Shown piece after piece: positions 36,027-44,691 of a stretch of DNA of 64,000 bases (position 1 is its first letter; every line of letters starts with the position of its first letter). The translations under genes and the position numbers were made by a program. The stretch is from Streptomyces sp. NBC_01460. GTDB taxonomy: Bacteria; Actinomycetota; Actinomycetes; Streptomycetales; Streptomycetaceae. The stretch is taken from contig NZ_CP109473.1 of NCBI RefSeq assembly GCF_036227405.1, positions 2,976,001 to 3,040,000 of the forward strand, in the 5' to 3' direction. The notes under the pieces were generated by a model. That model saw only the letters and a list, made by a program, of their open reading frames with translations. It was not told the DNA's origin and did not search any database.

Positions 36027-39000
36027 GTGGTGGAGAAGGAAGCGATCGGGAACACGGACCGGGCGGCCGCCCCGCACGACCCGGCCGACGCTCCGTATGT
36101 CCCGGGCCACGCACCACACGTCTCGGCCGGAGCACCAGGCGTCCCGGCGGCCGCTCCGCACGACCCGGCCACCGCTCCGTACGTCCCGGCCGGCGCCGAG
36201 AGCGCCGGGCACGCCCCGGTGCCGGACATCGCCCCTCTCCTCCGTGCCCGGGACCACGGTGATCCGTGGTGGGTCCCCGGCACCGTCGGGCCCCGCGAGG
36301 ACACGGAGCCCGGCTGGGCCGGGTTCGTCCGGGAGGCCGTCGCACGGGCCCCGCGGGAGGCCCGGATCGCGGACCGGGCGTACCCGGATCTGACCGGCTT
36401 CCACCTGGTCGTCGCGCCGTTCGCGGCCCTGGCGGCGGACCGGCTGACGGGCACGGTGCCCGGCAACGCCGCACGGCCGGCGCAGGCGTCCTGCCCCGCC
36501 GGTGTGCTGGACGGCTTCCGGCACGACGTCGGCCGGCGCCTGGCCCTGCTGGCCGCCAGGACCCTCGTCTCGGAACTGCACGAGGCGCGGACCGGCGGCA
36601 GGCTGAGCGGCGAGGAGCCCGGGGAGCGCTTCCGGGACTTCCTGCGGCAGACCGCGAGCCGAGCCGGTCTCGCCTCCCTCGTCTCCCGTTATCCGGTCCT
36701 CGCCCGGGTCCTCGCGCAGGCGGCCATGAACGCGGCCGACGCCTTCGCCGAGATGCTCGGCAGGCTCGCGGCGGACGGGGAACTCCTGGGCTCCTCCGCG
36801 GTGCTCGGGGACCGGGGCGCGGGACGGGCCGCCGAATACGGGCCGCACACCCTGACCGGGGTCGAGTCCGGCACGGGCGACAGCCACCGTGGGGGCAGGT
36901 CGGTGATGCTGCTGCGGTTCGCCGACGGCGCCCGGCTGGTCTACAAGCCGCGCCCGCTCGCCGCCCACCGGCACTTCGAGACCCTGGTGGAGTGGTTCAA
37001 CTCCCATGGGGACTCACACGCGAAATCCCACACGGGCTCCCATGCGAACTCCCACACGGGCTCCCGTGCGGACTCCCGTGCGGGCTCGTCCGCCGGCTCA
37101 CCTGCGGAGTCCTCCGCCGGAACCCCCGCGCTGCGCGCTCCGCGGGTCCTCGACCGGGGCGCGTACGGGTGGGCGGAGTTCGTCGGAAGCGCTCCCTGTC
37201 TCTCGACGGCCGAGACCACGCTCTTCTACCGGCGGCTCGGTGCCCTGCTGGCGCTGCTCCACGTCCTGGACGGCACGGACCTGCACCACGAGAACCTCAT
37301 CGCCTGCGGGCCGCACCCCGTCCTGGTCGACGTCGAGACGCTGTTCCACCCGCCGCTGACGCAGGCCCCGCCCGCCGATCCGGCCGCACGGGCCCTGCAC
37401 GCCTCGGTCCACCGCGTCGGGCTGCTCCCGCAGTTGCTGGTCGGGGACAGCGCCGCGCTCGACATGTCCGCCGTGGGCGGCGGCCGGGCGGCCTCCTCCC
37501 CGCTGGAGACGGCCTCCTGGGCCGCGGCGGGCACCGACACGATGCACCTGGTGCGCGCCTCCGGGCGGTTCACCGAATCGGCCAACCGCCCCACGCTCGA
37601 CGGGACCCCGGCCGATCCGTTCCGGTTCACCGAAGCGCTCTGCGACGGGTTCCGCTCGGCGTACACGGCCGTCAGCGAATCGCGCGACGAACTGCTGGGT
37701 TCGAAGGGGCTGTTGCGCCTCTTCGCCGACGACGAGATCCGCTTCGTGCCCCGGCCGACCTGGACGTACGCCACGCTGCTGCACGAGTCGACCCACCCCG
37801 ACCTGATGCGGGACGCCACCGAGCGCCAGCAGGTGTTCGCGCTGCTGCGTACGGGGGCCCTGGGCTCCCCCGCGCTGCCCGGCCTGGAGGACGAGGAGAT
37901 CGCGGAGCTGTGGCAGGGCGACGTACCGGTCTTCACCACGCGCCCGGACAGCACACGGGTGTACAGCGGAACCGGACACGAGGTGCGGGAGCTGGCCGGG
38001 CCCACCGGGCTGGCACGGGTGGAGGCCAAGATCCGCGCCCTGGACACGGTGGACCGCCAGGACCAGGAGCGGATCATCCGCACGGCCATGGTGAGCACCT
38101 CCTCCGAGCCCCCGCACCGGGTCGCCGGCGGTGGCCGGCCGCGGACCGAGGCGACCGCACCGGAGCCCGAACGCCTGCTCTCCGCCGCGCGCTCGGTCGG
38201 CGACCAGCTCGTCTCACTCGCGTACCACAGCGGCAGCCGGACCAACTGGATCGGCCTGGAGCTGCTCGGCGAACGCTACTGGCGTCTCACGCCGCTGGCA
38301 GCCGACCTCGCGGGCGGCTACACCGGGCCCGCGCTGTTCCTCGCGCAGCTGGCCTCCCTGACCGGGGCGGCCCGCTACGCCGACGCCGCCCGGGCCGCGC
38401 TGGCTCCGATACCAGGACTTCTGGACGCACTGCACCAGCGCGGCGACGACCTCGGACTGCTCGGGTCCGGTGCCTTCTCCGGCCTCGGCGGTATCGCGTA
38501 CGCGCTGGCCGAGGTCGGAACCCTGCTGGACGACGGCCGGGTAAGGGACTGGGCGGGCCCGGCCACGCGGCTGGCCGCCGCCGCGGGTGCGGCCGAGGAA
38601 GCGCTCGGGGTACGGGGCGGGGCGGCCGGCGGCCTGGTGTCGCTGCTCGCCGTGCACCGCGCCACCGGCCGGGCCGAGGCCTGGCGTGGCGCCGAACTCT
38701 GCGCCGAACGGCTCCTGGCGGCGGCGCCGCCCGCGTCCGGCGGCTTCGCGGACGGGGCGGCGGGCACCGGATGGGCGCTGCTGCGGTTCGCCGGTGCGGG
38801 CGGGGGGCCGCGCCACCGGAGCGCGGGGCTGGACGCCCTGCGGGGCGCGGCGCGCGGCGCCGGCCTCGGCGGGGCCTGGTGCGAGGGGGCGGCGGGGGTC
38901 GCGCTCGCGGTGGCCGACAGCCCCGACGCCCTGGCCGATCCGGAGCTGGCCGCCTGGCTGGAGGAGCGGGCCGGTGACGTGGCGCGGTCCGCGCCGCCCG

Positions 39001-39308
39001 GGAACGACAGCCTCTGCCACGGCGAGCTGGGCGTGCTGGAACTGCTCGGCCATGCCGCACTGCCGGGTCTGCGCCCCCACTGGCTGCGCCGGACCGGCAC
39101 GTTGCTGGCAGCGGCCGACCGGGCGCAGTCGCACTGCGGGACGCCCGGACACACACCTCACCCGGGACTGCTCACCGGTCTGTCGGGCATCGGACACGGA
39201 CTGCTGCGGGCGGGGTTCCCCGACCGGATCGGCCCGGCACTGCTCATGCGCCACTCGACGGGGGCCGACCGGTCCCCCGCCATGACGTTGTCGACCAACG
39301 ACCAGTAG
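36027..39308 (+). CDS. lanM: Type 2 lanthipeptide synthetase LanM
   Basis: A 1093-aa bifunctional class II lanthionine synthetase. The N-terminal dehydratase (DUF4135 type) phosphorylates and eliminates Ser/Thr. It has GDSHRGGRSVMLLRF, LVYKPRPLAAHRHFETLVEWFN, and HHENLIACGPHPVLVDVETLFHP. The C-terminal LanC-like cyclase shows GLGSGAFSGLGGIAYAL-type Gly motifs and the zinc ligands in GAWCEGAAG (Cys952) and SLCHGELG (Cys997, His998). Two oddities: an Ala/Pro-rich N-terminal extension with near-repeated APHDPADAPYVP blocks, and a Ser/His-rich insert at residues about 326-368. GTG at 36027 has GGGGAGG 8 nt upstream. A 64-aa gene follows after 11 bp. Confidence 0.93.
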   Translation: MVEKEAIGNTDRAAAPHDPADAPYVPGHAPHVSAGAPGVPAAAPHDPATAPYVPAGAESAGHAPVPDIAPLLRARDHGDPWWVPGTVGPREDTEPGWAGFVREAVARAPREARIADRAYPDLTGFHLVVAPFAALAADRLTGTVPGNAARPAQASCPAGVLDGFRHDVGRRLALLAARTLVSELHEARTGGRLSGEEPGERFRDFLRQTASRAGLASLVSRYPVLARVLAQAAMNAADAFAEMLGRLAADGELLGSSAVLGDRGAGRAAEYGPHTLTGVESGTGDSHRGGRSVMLLRFADGARLVYKPRPLAAHRHFETLVEWFNSHGDSHAKSHTGSHANSHTGSRADSRAGSSAGSPAESSAGTPALRAPRVLDRGAYGWAEFVGSAPCLSTAETTLFYRRLGALLALLHVLDGTDLHHENLIACGPHPVLVDVETLFHPPLTQAPPADPAARALHASVHRVGLLPQLLVGDSAALDMSAVGGGRAASSPLETASWAAAGTDTMHLVRASGRFTESANRPTLDGTPADPFRFTEALCDGFRSAYTAVSESRDELLGSKGLLRLFADDEIRFVPRPTWTYATLLHESTHPDLMRDATERQQVFALLRTGALGSPALPGLEDEEIAELWQGDVPVFTTRPDSTRVYSGTGHEVRELAGPTGLARVEAKIRALDTVDRQDQERIIRTAMVSTSSEPPHRVAGGGRPRTEATAPEPERLLSAARSVGDQLVSLAYHSGSRTNWIGLELLGERYWRLTPLAADLAGGYTGPALFLAQLASLTGAARYADAARAALAPIPGLLDALHQRGDDLGLLGSGAFSGLGGIAYALAEVGTLLDDGRVRDWAGPATRLAAAAGAAEEALGVRGGAAGGLVSLLAVHRATGRAEAWRGAELCAERLLAAAPPASGGFADGAAGTGWALLRFAGAGGGPRHRSAGLDALRGAARGAGLGGAWCEGAAGVALAVADSPDALADPELAAWLEERAGDVARSAPPGNDSLCHGELGVLELLGHAALPGLRPHWLRRTGTLLAAADRAQSHCGTPGHTPHPGLLTGLSGIGHGLLRAGFPDRIGPALLMRHSTGADRSPAMTLSTNDQ

Positions 39309-39319
39309 ATGAGGCAGAG

Positions 39320-39514
39320 ATGACGCAGATCAGCGAATCGGCCGGATACGCGGACGCCGCCACGGCGCACGAGGGCGCATGCGAGCACCCCGCGGGCCGG
39401 ATATCGCTCGGGAACAGGGGCGGACTCGGTCTGCGCAGCAGGCTCCTCAGCGCTACGGACGGGGACCCGACCGGCCCCGACCTGCCGTGGACCACCTTCA
39501 CGGTCCCGATGTAA
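39320..39514 (+). CDS. 64-aa small peptide next to lanM, possible unusual precursor
   Basis: A 64-aa peptide translated right behind lanM, beginning MTQISESAGYADAATAHEGAC. It holds a single Cys (position 21) and a Thr/Ser-containing C-terminal end, LLSATDGDPTGPDLPWTTFTVPM. Normal class II precursors have several Cys in the C-terminal core and a GG/GA site. Here GA stands just before Cys21, which would leave that Cys as first core residue. It could be a LanM substrate that is mostly dehydrated, or a separate small protein. ATG has GAGGCAG directly upstream. No recognised family. Confidence 0.65.
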   Translation: MTQISESAGYADAATAHEGACEHPAGRISLGNRGGLGLRSRLLSATDGDPTGPDLPWTTFTVPM

Positions 39515-39594
39515 CCCTTTCCCGACGGGGCGCACCGTCATGAGCGGGAATGCGCCCACTGCCGCACTCTGTACGGCTCCAGTAGCCTGCGGCC

Positions 39595-42510
39595 ATGCGT
39601 GCGAATTCGCCGGTCGTCGTCGGACGTGACGAGGAGATCGGCCTGCTGAGCAGCGCCCTGGACGCCGCACGACGGCGTTCGGGGCGCGCGCTGTTCCTCG
39701 TCGGTGAAGCGGGGATCGGTAAGTCCCGGCTGGTGGGTGAGTGCGCCTACCGGGCCTACGGACTGGGGATGCCGGTGCTGCGCGGCCGGGCGGGCTCCAC
39801 GGGCCTGATCGTCCCCTTCCGCCCCCTGATGGAGGCGCTCTCCTCGCACTTCCGGTCCGCGGGCACACCGACCGATCCGGAACTTGCCCCGTACCACCCG
39901 GCGTTGGCGCGGCTGGTGCCGGAGTGGCGGAGCGGGACGTCCGCCGGCTACACGGAGACCGTCGTCGAGCTGGCCGAGGCCCTGCTGCGGCTGCTGTCGG
40001 TCCTGGGACGGGACACCGGCTGCGTGGTGCTGCTGGAGGACCTGCACGACTGCGACACGGAGACCGTCGCGGTCGTCGAGTACGTCGTCGACAACCTGGC
40101 GGACCTCCCGGTCCTGCTGCTGGGCACCCTGCGCCCCGAGCCGGGGGCCGCGCAGGACCTCGTACGCTCCGCCGAGCAGCGGCACACCGCGACGGTGACG
40201 GAGTTGCGGGGGCTCGGTGACGCGGAGGTGCGGACCCTGACCGGCGCCTGTCTGGAGACACCGCCCGAGCGGATACCCGACGCCGTCCACCGGCGGCTCG
40301 TCGAACGCGCGGCAGGCAACCCGTACCTGGTCGAGGTGCTGCTCGACGACCTGCTCGACACGGGCCGGCTGCGGCGCGCGGGAGACGGATGGGAGGCGGC
40401 GGACCAGCCGGACGGCATCCTTCCGTCGCGGATCCTCCGGAGCTGGGCCCAGCGGCTCGACCGGATGGACGAGCCGGTGCGGGACCTGCTGCTGACGGCG
40501 GCCACCCTGGGCAGCCAGTTCTCCGTGGCGGTCCTCCAGACCGTCACCGGGCTGGAGGACCGGGCCCTGTTCACCCACCTGAGGTCCGCCGTCGAGACGG
40601 GTGCCATCGCCCCCGACGGCGCGGCCCCCGACCGCTACACCTTCCGCCACACCCTCACCGCCGAGGCCCTGGTCTCCTCCCTGGCACCGGCCGAGCGCGC
40701 CGCGCTCGCCCGCCGTGCCGCCTCGGCCGTCGAGCAGGCGGGGGAGCCTCTCGACGAGGACAGGCGCCAGCTCCTGGCCTCGCTGGAGCTGGCGGCGGGC
40801 AACCGCGCCGGTGCGGCCCTCCAGCTCGCCGAGGCGGGGCGGCGGATGCTCGCCGCGGGTTCGCACGGCTCGGCCGTGGTCCTGCTGGAACGTTCCCTCT
40901 CCCTGGCGGCCGAGACCGACCTCGCGGGCGTCACCGAGTCCTTGGCGGTCGCCCGGGCCGAGGGTGGCGACCTGGACGGCGCCCTGGCGCTGGCCGACGC
41001 CCTGCCCCCCGTCCCCGCGCACTCCGAGGCGGCCGCCCGGCGCGGGGACATCCACATCAAGATCGCCTGGGTCGCCGTCATGGCGGAGCGGGCCGCCGAC
41101 ACGGCCCGTCAGATCAAGGCGGCCAACGACCTGTTCGGACCGTCCCCGTCCCCGGCGCGCCGGGCGTCGCTCGCGGTCGTCGACGGTCACCTCTCGCTGC
41201 TCCCCGGTGAGGACCGGCGCGAGCCGGAGGCGGCCGAACGGGCCGCCCTCACGGCCGCGGAGACCGCCGAGGCGGAGGGGCTTCCGGTCGTGGCCTGCCA
41301 GGCCTGGCAGTTGCTGGCCCTGCTCTCCAGGGAGAAGGGGTTCGACGCAGCCGACGCATGCCTGGAGCGGATGCTCGCCCTGTCCACCGAGCACTCCCTG
41401 CCCCTGTGGCGGGTGGAGGCGCTCGTGCGGCTGGGGGTGAACAGCTTCATGCGGACCGGTGACGCGGCCCGTCTCCACTCGGCGCGGACCGCGGCGGCGG
41501 AGCTGGGTTCGCTGCTGCTGGCGCAGACGGTCGACGGACTGCTCGCGATGAACGCGGTGATGTCGGCCCGGTGGGACGAGGCGGAGGAGATCACCGGGCG
41601 GTCGGTGGAGGCGAGCGCCCGGATCGGCAACCACGGCGCCCACCGGTACCTGCTGCTGGCCGGGGCGGCGATGGCGGCGCACCGCGGCCGAAGACGGGAG
41701 GCGGACCGGGCCCTGGCCGCGTTCCGCCGGGCGGGGGGCGACCGGTCCGCCCTGGTGCCGTTGCGGCTGGGCTTCTGCGGGGCGATCGGGGCGCTGCTGG
41801 ACGAGGACCGCCCCCGCGCCCTCGCGGCCCTGGACGCCGTCCTCGCCTGGGAGCGCGACCACCCCAGCTACTACTACCTGAGCGGCCGTTACGGACTCCG
41901 CCCGCTGCTGCGGGTGCTGGCGGGTGACGCGGCCCGCGGGGAGTACGAGGACGTGGCGGGCGCGCCCGGTGCCGCGCTGGCCTGGAACCGGCAGTTCCTC
42001 GAACTGGCGGAGGCGGTGCTGCTCGGCCGGGAGGGCGACCACACGGGTGCCGTACAGCGGACGACCGCCTTCCACGCCCGGTCCGCGGCCTTTCCCGTGG
42101 CCCGCCACCTCGGACTGAGGCTGGTCGCGGACGCGGCGCTGGCCGACGGGTGGGGCGAGCCGGTCGTGTGGCTGCGCACGGCGGAGGAGTACTTCCACGG
42201 AGCCGGGGTGCAGCCGCCGGCGGCGGCGTGCCGGGCGGCTCTGCGACAGGCCGGGGTGAGCGTGACCCAGCACCGGGGCGGCCGGGACCGGATCCCCCCG
42301 CCGCTGCGGACCAACGGGGTGACTCCGCGCGAGTACGAGGTGTTCGTGCTGCTGGCGGAGCGGCCGGGCAACCAGCAGATAGCCCAGCGGCTCTCCATCT
42401 CGCCCCGCACCGTGGAGAAGCACCTGGCCAGCCTGCTCAGCAAGACGGGCCGGGCCAACCGTACGGCCCTGTGCGAGTTCGCCGCGGAGTACGCGGTCGA
42501 CCAGCCCTGA
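39595..42510 (+). CDS. LuxR family regulator with large AAA ATPase domain (LAL type)
   Basis: A 971-aa regulator. Walker A is GEAGIGKS (residues 37-44) and Walker B CVVLLEDLHDCDTETV. A long helical, TPR-like middle part follows, for example EQAGEPLDEDRRQLLASLELAAG and RRMLAAGSHGSAVVLLERSL. The C-terminal LuxR helix-turn-helix is VTPREYEVFVLLAERPGNQQIAQRLSISPRTVEKHLASLLSKTG. LAL proteins are pathway-specific activators in Streptomyces clusters. It lies between the LanM unit and the SARP, so it may act on the lanthipeptide genes. The last codons and stop begin a tandem repeat array. Confidence 0.92.
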   Translation: MRANSPVVVGRDEEIGLLSSALDAARRRSGRALFLVGEAGIGKSRLVGECAYRAYGLGMPVLRGRAGSTGLIVPFRPLMEALSSHFRSAGTPTDPELAPYHPALARLVPEWRSGTSAGYTETVVELAEALLRLLSVLGRDTGCVVLLEDLHDCDTETVAVVEYVVDNLADLPVLLLGTLRPEPGAAQDLVRSAEQRHTATVTELRGLGDAEVRTLTGACLETPPERIPDAVHRRLVERAAGNPYLVEVLLDDLLDTGRLRRAGDGWEAADQPDGILPSRILRSWAQRLDRMDEPVRDLLLTAATLGSQFSVAVLQTVTGLEDRALFTHLRSAVETGAIAPDGAAPDRYTFRHTLTAEALVSSLAPAERAALARRAASAVEQAGEPLDEDRRQLLASLELAAGNRAGAALQLAEAGRRMLAAGSHGSAVVLLERSLSLAAETDLAGVTESLAVARAEGGDLDGALALADALPPVPAHSEAAARRGDIHIKIAWVAVMAERAADTARQIKAANDLFGPSPSPARRASLAVVDGHLSLLPGEDRREPEAAERAALTAAETAEAEGLPVVACQAWQLLALLSREKGFDAADACLERMLALSTEHSLPLWRVEALVRLGVNSFMRTGDAARLHSARTAAAELGSLLLAQTVDGLLAMNAVMSARWDEAEEITGRSVEASARIGNHGAHRYLLLAGAAMAAHRGRRREADRALAAFRRAGGDRSALVPLRLGFCGAIGALLDEDRPRALAALDAVLAWERDHPSYYYLSGRYGLRPLLRVLAGDAARGEYEDVAGAPGAALAWNRQFLELAEAVLLGREGDHTGAVQRTTAFHARSAAFPVARHLGLRLVADAALADGWGEPVVWLRTAEEYFHGAGVQPPAAACRAALRQAGVSVTQHRGGRDRIPPPLRTNGVTPREYEVFVLLAERPGNQQIAQRLSISPRTVEKHLASLLSKTGRANRTALCEFAAEYAVDQP

Positions 42511-42630
42511 GGCTGCGCGCGACCAGCCCCGAGGCTGCGGGGCGATCAGCCCTGAGGCTGTGGGGCGACCAGCCTCAGGTGACGGGTCGACCAACCCCGA
42601 GGCGACGGGTCGACCGGCCCGGAGCTGCGG
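42497..42630 (+). repeat. Tandem 22-23-bp repeat array at the 3' end of the LuxR-type gene
   Basis: Six imperfect units with the frame GGCGACCAGCCC(T/C)GAGGCTGCGG follow head to tail. They begin at 42497, 42519, 42541, 42564, 42586 and 42609. Unit 1 includes the last four codons and the TGA stop of the LuxR-type gene, so the array is an expansion of the gene end into the gap before the SARP gene. Confidence 0.85.
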
Positions 42631-42807
42631 GGCGGGGGCCCGGAGAGTGGGGGAACGCCCCCGCAACATGGGGGCCCCGGGCGGCAGGGGTCGGGCGTGC
42701 GCCCCGGAAGATGCGGGCCGCGTACCGATGTGCGCCGTTCCGCGTCGCGGCAGGATCAGCCGGTGTACGGCAGCTCGTCGCCCCTCCCCCGGCCAGGAGG
42801 CCCGCTG

Positions 42808-44691
42808 ATGCCCCCCTCCCCCGTTCGCCCCGGCTCCGCCGGCACGGTGTACTTCTCGCTGCTCGGGCCGCTCTCGGCGGTGATCGACGGCAGGCCGCTG
42901 CCGCTCGGGCCACGGAAACAGCGGCTGGTCCTGGCCACCCTGCTGTCCCGCCCCAACACCCCCGTACCGGTCGACGTGCTGACCGACGTGGTGTGGCCCG
43001 AGGGGCCGCCACGGACCGCGCGCAAGAACCTGCAGGTCTACGTCAGCGCCGCCCGCGCCCTGTTCGGGGGCGCGGACGGCGACGACCGGGACCGGGTGGT
43101 GCACGACTGCGGCGGCTACCGGCTGCGGGTGGAGGAGGGCGAGCTCGACACCCTGCGCTTCCGGACGCTGGCCCGTGCGGGCCGGGCGGCCGGGGAGCGG
43201 GGCGACCTGCGCACCGCCGCCCGGCTGCTCCGGGAGGCGCTGGACCTGTGGGGGGAGCGTCCGCCGCTGCACGACCTCCGCGACTCCGCCGGGGTCGCGG
43301 AGGAGGCCGAGCGGCTGGAGGCCCGCTGCCTCACGGTCTACGAGGACTGGGCCGAGGCCGAGATCGAGACGGGCCGTGCGGGCTCGGCGCTGGACGGGCT
43401 GCGGGACCTGGTGGAGCGTCACCCGTTCCGGGAGCGGCTCCGGGCGGCGTGGATGAACTCCCTGCACCAGACCGGGCGGCAGGCGGAGGCCCTGGCGGTG
43501 TACGACGACTACCGGCAGCTGCTCGCCCGGGAGCTGGGACTGGAGCCCAGTCCGGCGATGGCGGGCCTCTACCGGGCCATGCTCGGCGAGGGCCGGGCCT
43601 CCCGGCCCTCCGCTTCCCGGAACGCGGCGGGCGGTGTGTCGCTGCCGGCGGACAGCAGGCACTTCACGGGCCGCGAGGACGAACTGGCGCGGCTGCTCAC
43701 GGTGTCGGGCGGTGCGGACGGGTCCGTGCTGGTCGTCTCCGGCCCGGCCGGGGTGGGGAAGTCGGCGCTGGCCGTCCGGGCGGCCCACCTGCTCGCGGAC
43801 GGGTTCCCCGACGGGCGTGTCCATGTCCGGGCCCGGCGCGAGGACGGCTCGGCCCGCGCCCGGAACGACATGCTGGACGAGCTGGGGCGGCTGTGTGACG
43901 TGGGCGGCCCCGGCCGGCCGGATCCCGTGCGGGCCGAGAACGCCTGGCAGGACTGGCTGTCACGGCACCGGGCGCTGATCGTGCTGGACGACGTCGCCGA
44001 CGAGGCCTCCGTGCGCGGGCTGCTGCCCCGGTCCGGGCGGTGCTCGGTCGTGCTCACCGCCCGCGGTCAGCTGGCCGGGCTGGAGTCCGTGCACCGGACG
44101 GCCCTGGCCGCCCCCGGGGACGACGAGGCGCTGGAGCTGCTGGGGACGCTGATCGGCGAGGACCGGCTGCGGACGGACCGGCCGGCGGCGCTGCGCATCG
44201 TGCGGGCCTGCGGGGGCCTGCCGTTGGCGGTGGCGGTGGGCGGGATGCGGCTGGCGGTGCTGCGGCACCTCCCGCTGGCGGAGTACGCGGACCGGCTCGA
44301 CGACCCGACGTCGGCCCTGGACGAGCTGGTGGCCGGAGACGTGTCCGTCCGCTCCCGCCTGGCCGCGGGCTGGCGGGACCTGAGCGCGGACAACCGGGGG
44401 GCGCTGGTCCGGCTCGCGGGGGACGCGGGGGACGGTGCCTTCACCCTGGAGCGGGCGATGGCGGCGCTGGACCGCGACGAGCGGGGCACCATACGCGCGG
44501 TCGAGGCGCTCATCGATACGGGTGCGGTGACCTCACCCGCGGGTGAGGTCACCGCACACGCCGCGCTGTACGAGGTGCCGCGCCTGCTCTGTCTGTACGC
44601 CCGCGAGGCGGCGGGCCCTGGGACGACCGGAGCACGGGAAGCACCGCTCTTCTTCGGGAGCGGTGCTTCCCGGCTCATCGGCCGAGGGTGA
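42808..44691 (+). CDS. SARP family transcriptional regulator (AfsR-like, with NB-ARC domain)
   Basis: A 627-aa regulator. The OmpR-like winged helix is YFSLLGPLSAVIDGRPLPLGPRKQRLVLATLLSRPNTPVPVDVLTDVVWPEGPPRTARKNLQVYVSAAR. The bacterial transcriptional activation domain runs from about residue 95 to 250 (RHPFRERLRAAWMNSLHQTGRQAEALAVYDDYRQLL). The NB-ARC part has FTGREDELARLL, the P-loop SGPAGVGKSALAV, and LIVLDDVADEASV. It ends right after YEVPRLLCLYAREAA, without the TPR half of AfsR. ATG at 42808 has AGGAGG upstream. SARPs activate promoters through 11-bp direct repeats, of which a pair lies before lanA. The 3' end overlaps the LanKC gene by 17 bp. Confidence 0.92.
   Translation: MPPSPVRPGSAGTVYFSLLGPLSAVIDGRPLPLGPRKQRLVLATLLSRPNTPVPVDVLTDVVWPEGPPRTARKNLQVYVSAARALFGGADGDDRDRVVHDCGGYRLRVEEGELDTLRFRTLARAGRAAGERGDLRTAARLLREALDLWGERPPLHDLRDSAGVAEEAERLEARCLTVYEDWAEAEIETGRAGSALDGLRDLVERHPFRERLRAAWMNSLHQTGRQAEALAVYDDYRQLLARELGLEPSPAMAGLYRAMLGEGRASRPSASRNAAGGVSLPADSRHFTGREDELARLLTVSGGADGSVLVVSGPAGVGKSALAVRAAHLLADGFPDGRVHVRARREDGSARARNDMLDELGRLCDVGGPGRPDPVRAENAWQDWLSRHRALIVLDDVADEASVRGLLPRSGRCSVVLTARGQLAGLESVHRTALAAPGDDEALELLGTLIGEDRLRTDRPAALRIVRACGGLPLAVAVGGMRLAVLRHLPLAEYADRLDDPTSALDELVAGDVSVRSRLAAGWRDLSADNRGALVRLAGDAGDGAFTLERAMAALDRDERGTIRAVEALIDTGAVTSPAGEVTAHAALYEVPRLLCLYAREAAGPGTTGAREAPLFFGSGASRLIGRG
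44523..44556. terminator. 34-bp perfect palindrome inside the SARP 3' end
   Basis: TGCGGTGACCTCACCC and GGGTGAGGTCACCGCA flank a central GC; all 34 bases are symmetric. It lies in SARP coding sequence and 119 bp beyond the LanKC stop, so it may be a second terminator for the LanKC transcript or a protein-binding site. Confidence 0.6.
44635..44672. terminator. Terminator hairpin at the convergent SARP/LanKC junction
   Basis: CGGGAAGCACCGCTC and GAGCGGTGCTTCCCG pair perfectly over 15 bp with an 8-nt loop. It lies within the last codons of the SARP gene and begins 2 bp past the LanKC stop, so it can end the LanKC transcript. Confidence 0.8.

Noticed and set aside
39540..39629. 29-aa frame with three Cys and three Thr just before the LuxR-type gene, looking like a lanthipeptide core
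   Set aside because: It overlaps the start of the regulator, has no ribosome site and no leader; chance frame.
42497..42630. Repeat array as a possible CRISPR
   Set aside because: The units are contiguous and diverged, with no unique spacers and no cas genes.
39538..43824. 1428-aa open frame on the minus strand
   Set aside because: It runs opposite the LuxR-type regulator and SARP and has no domain; shadow of GC-rich coding.
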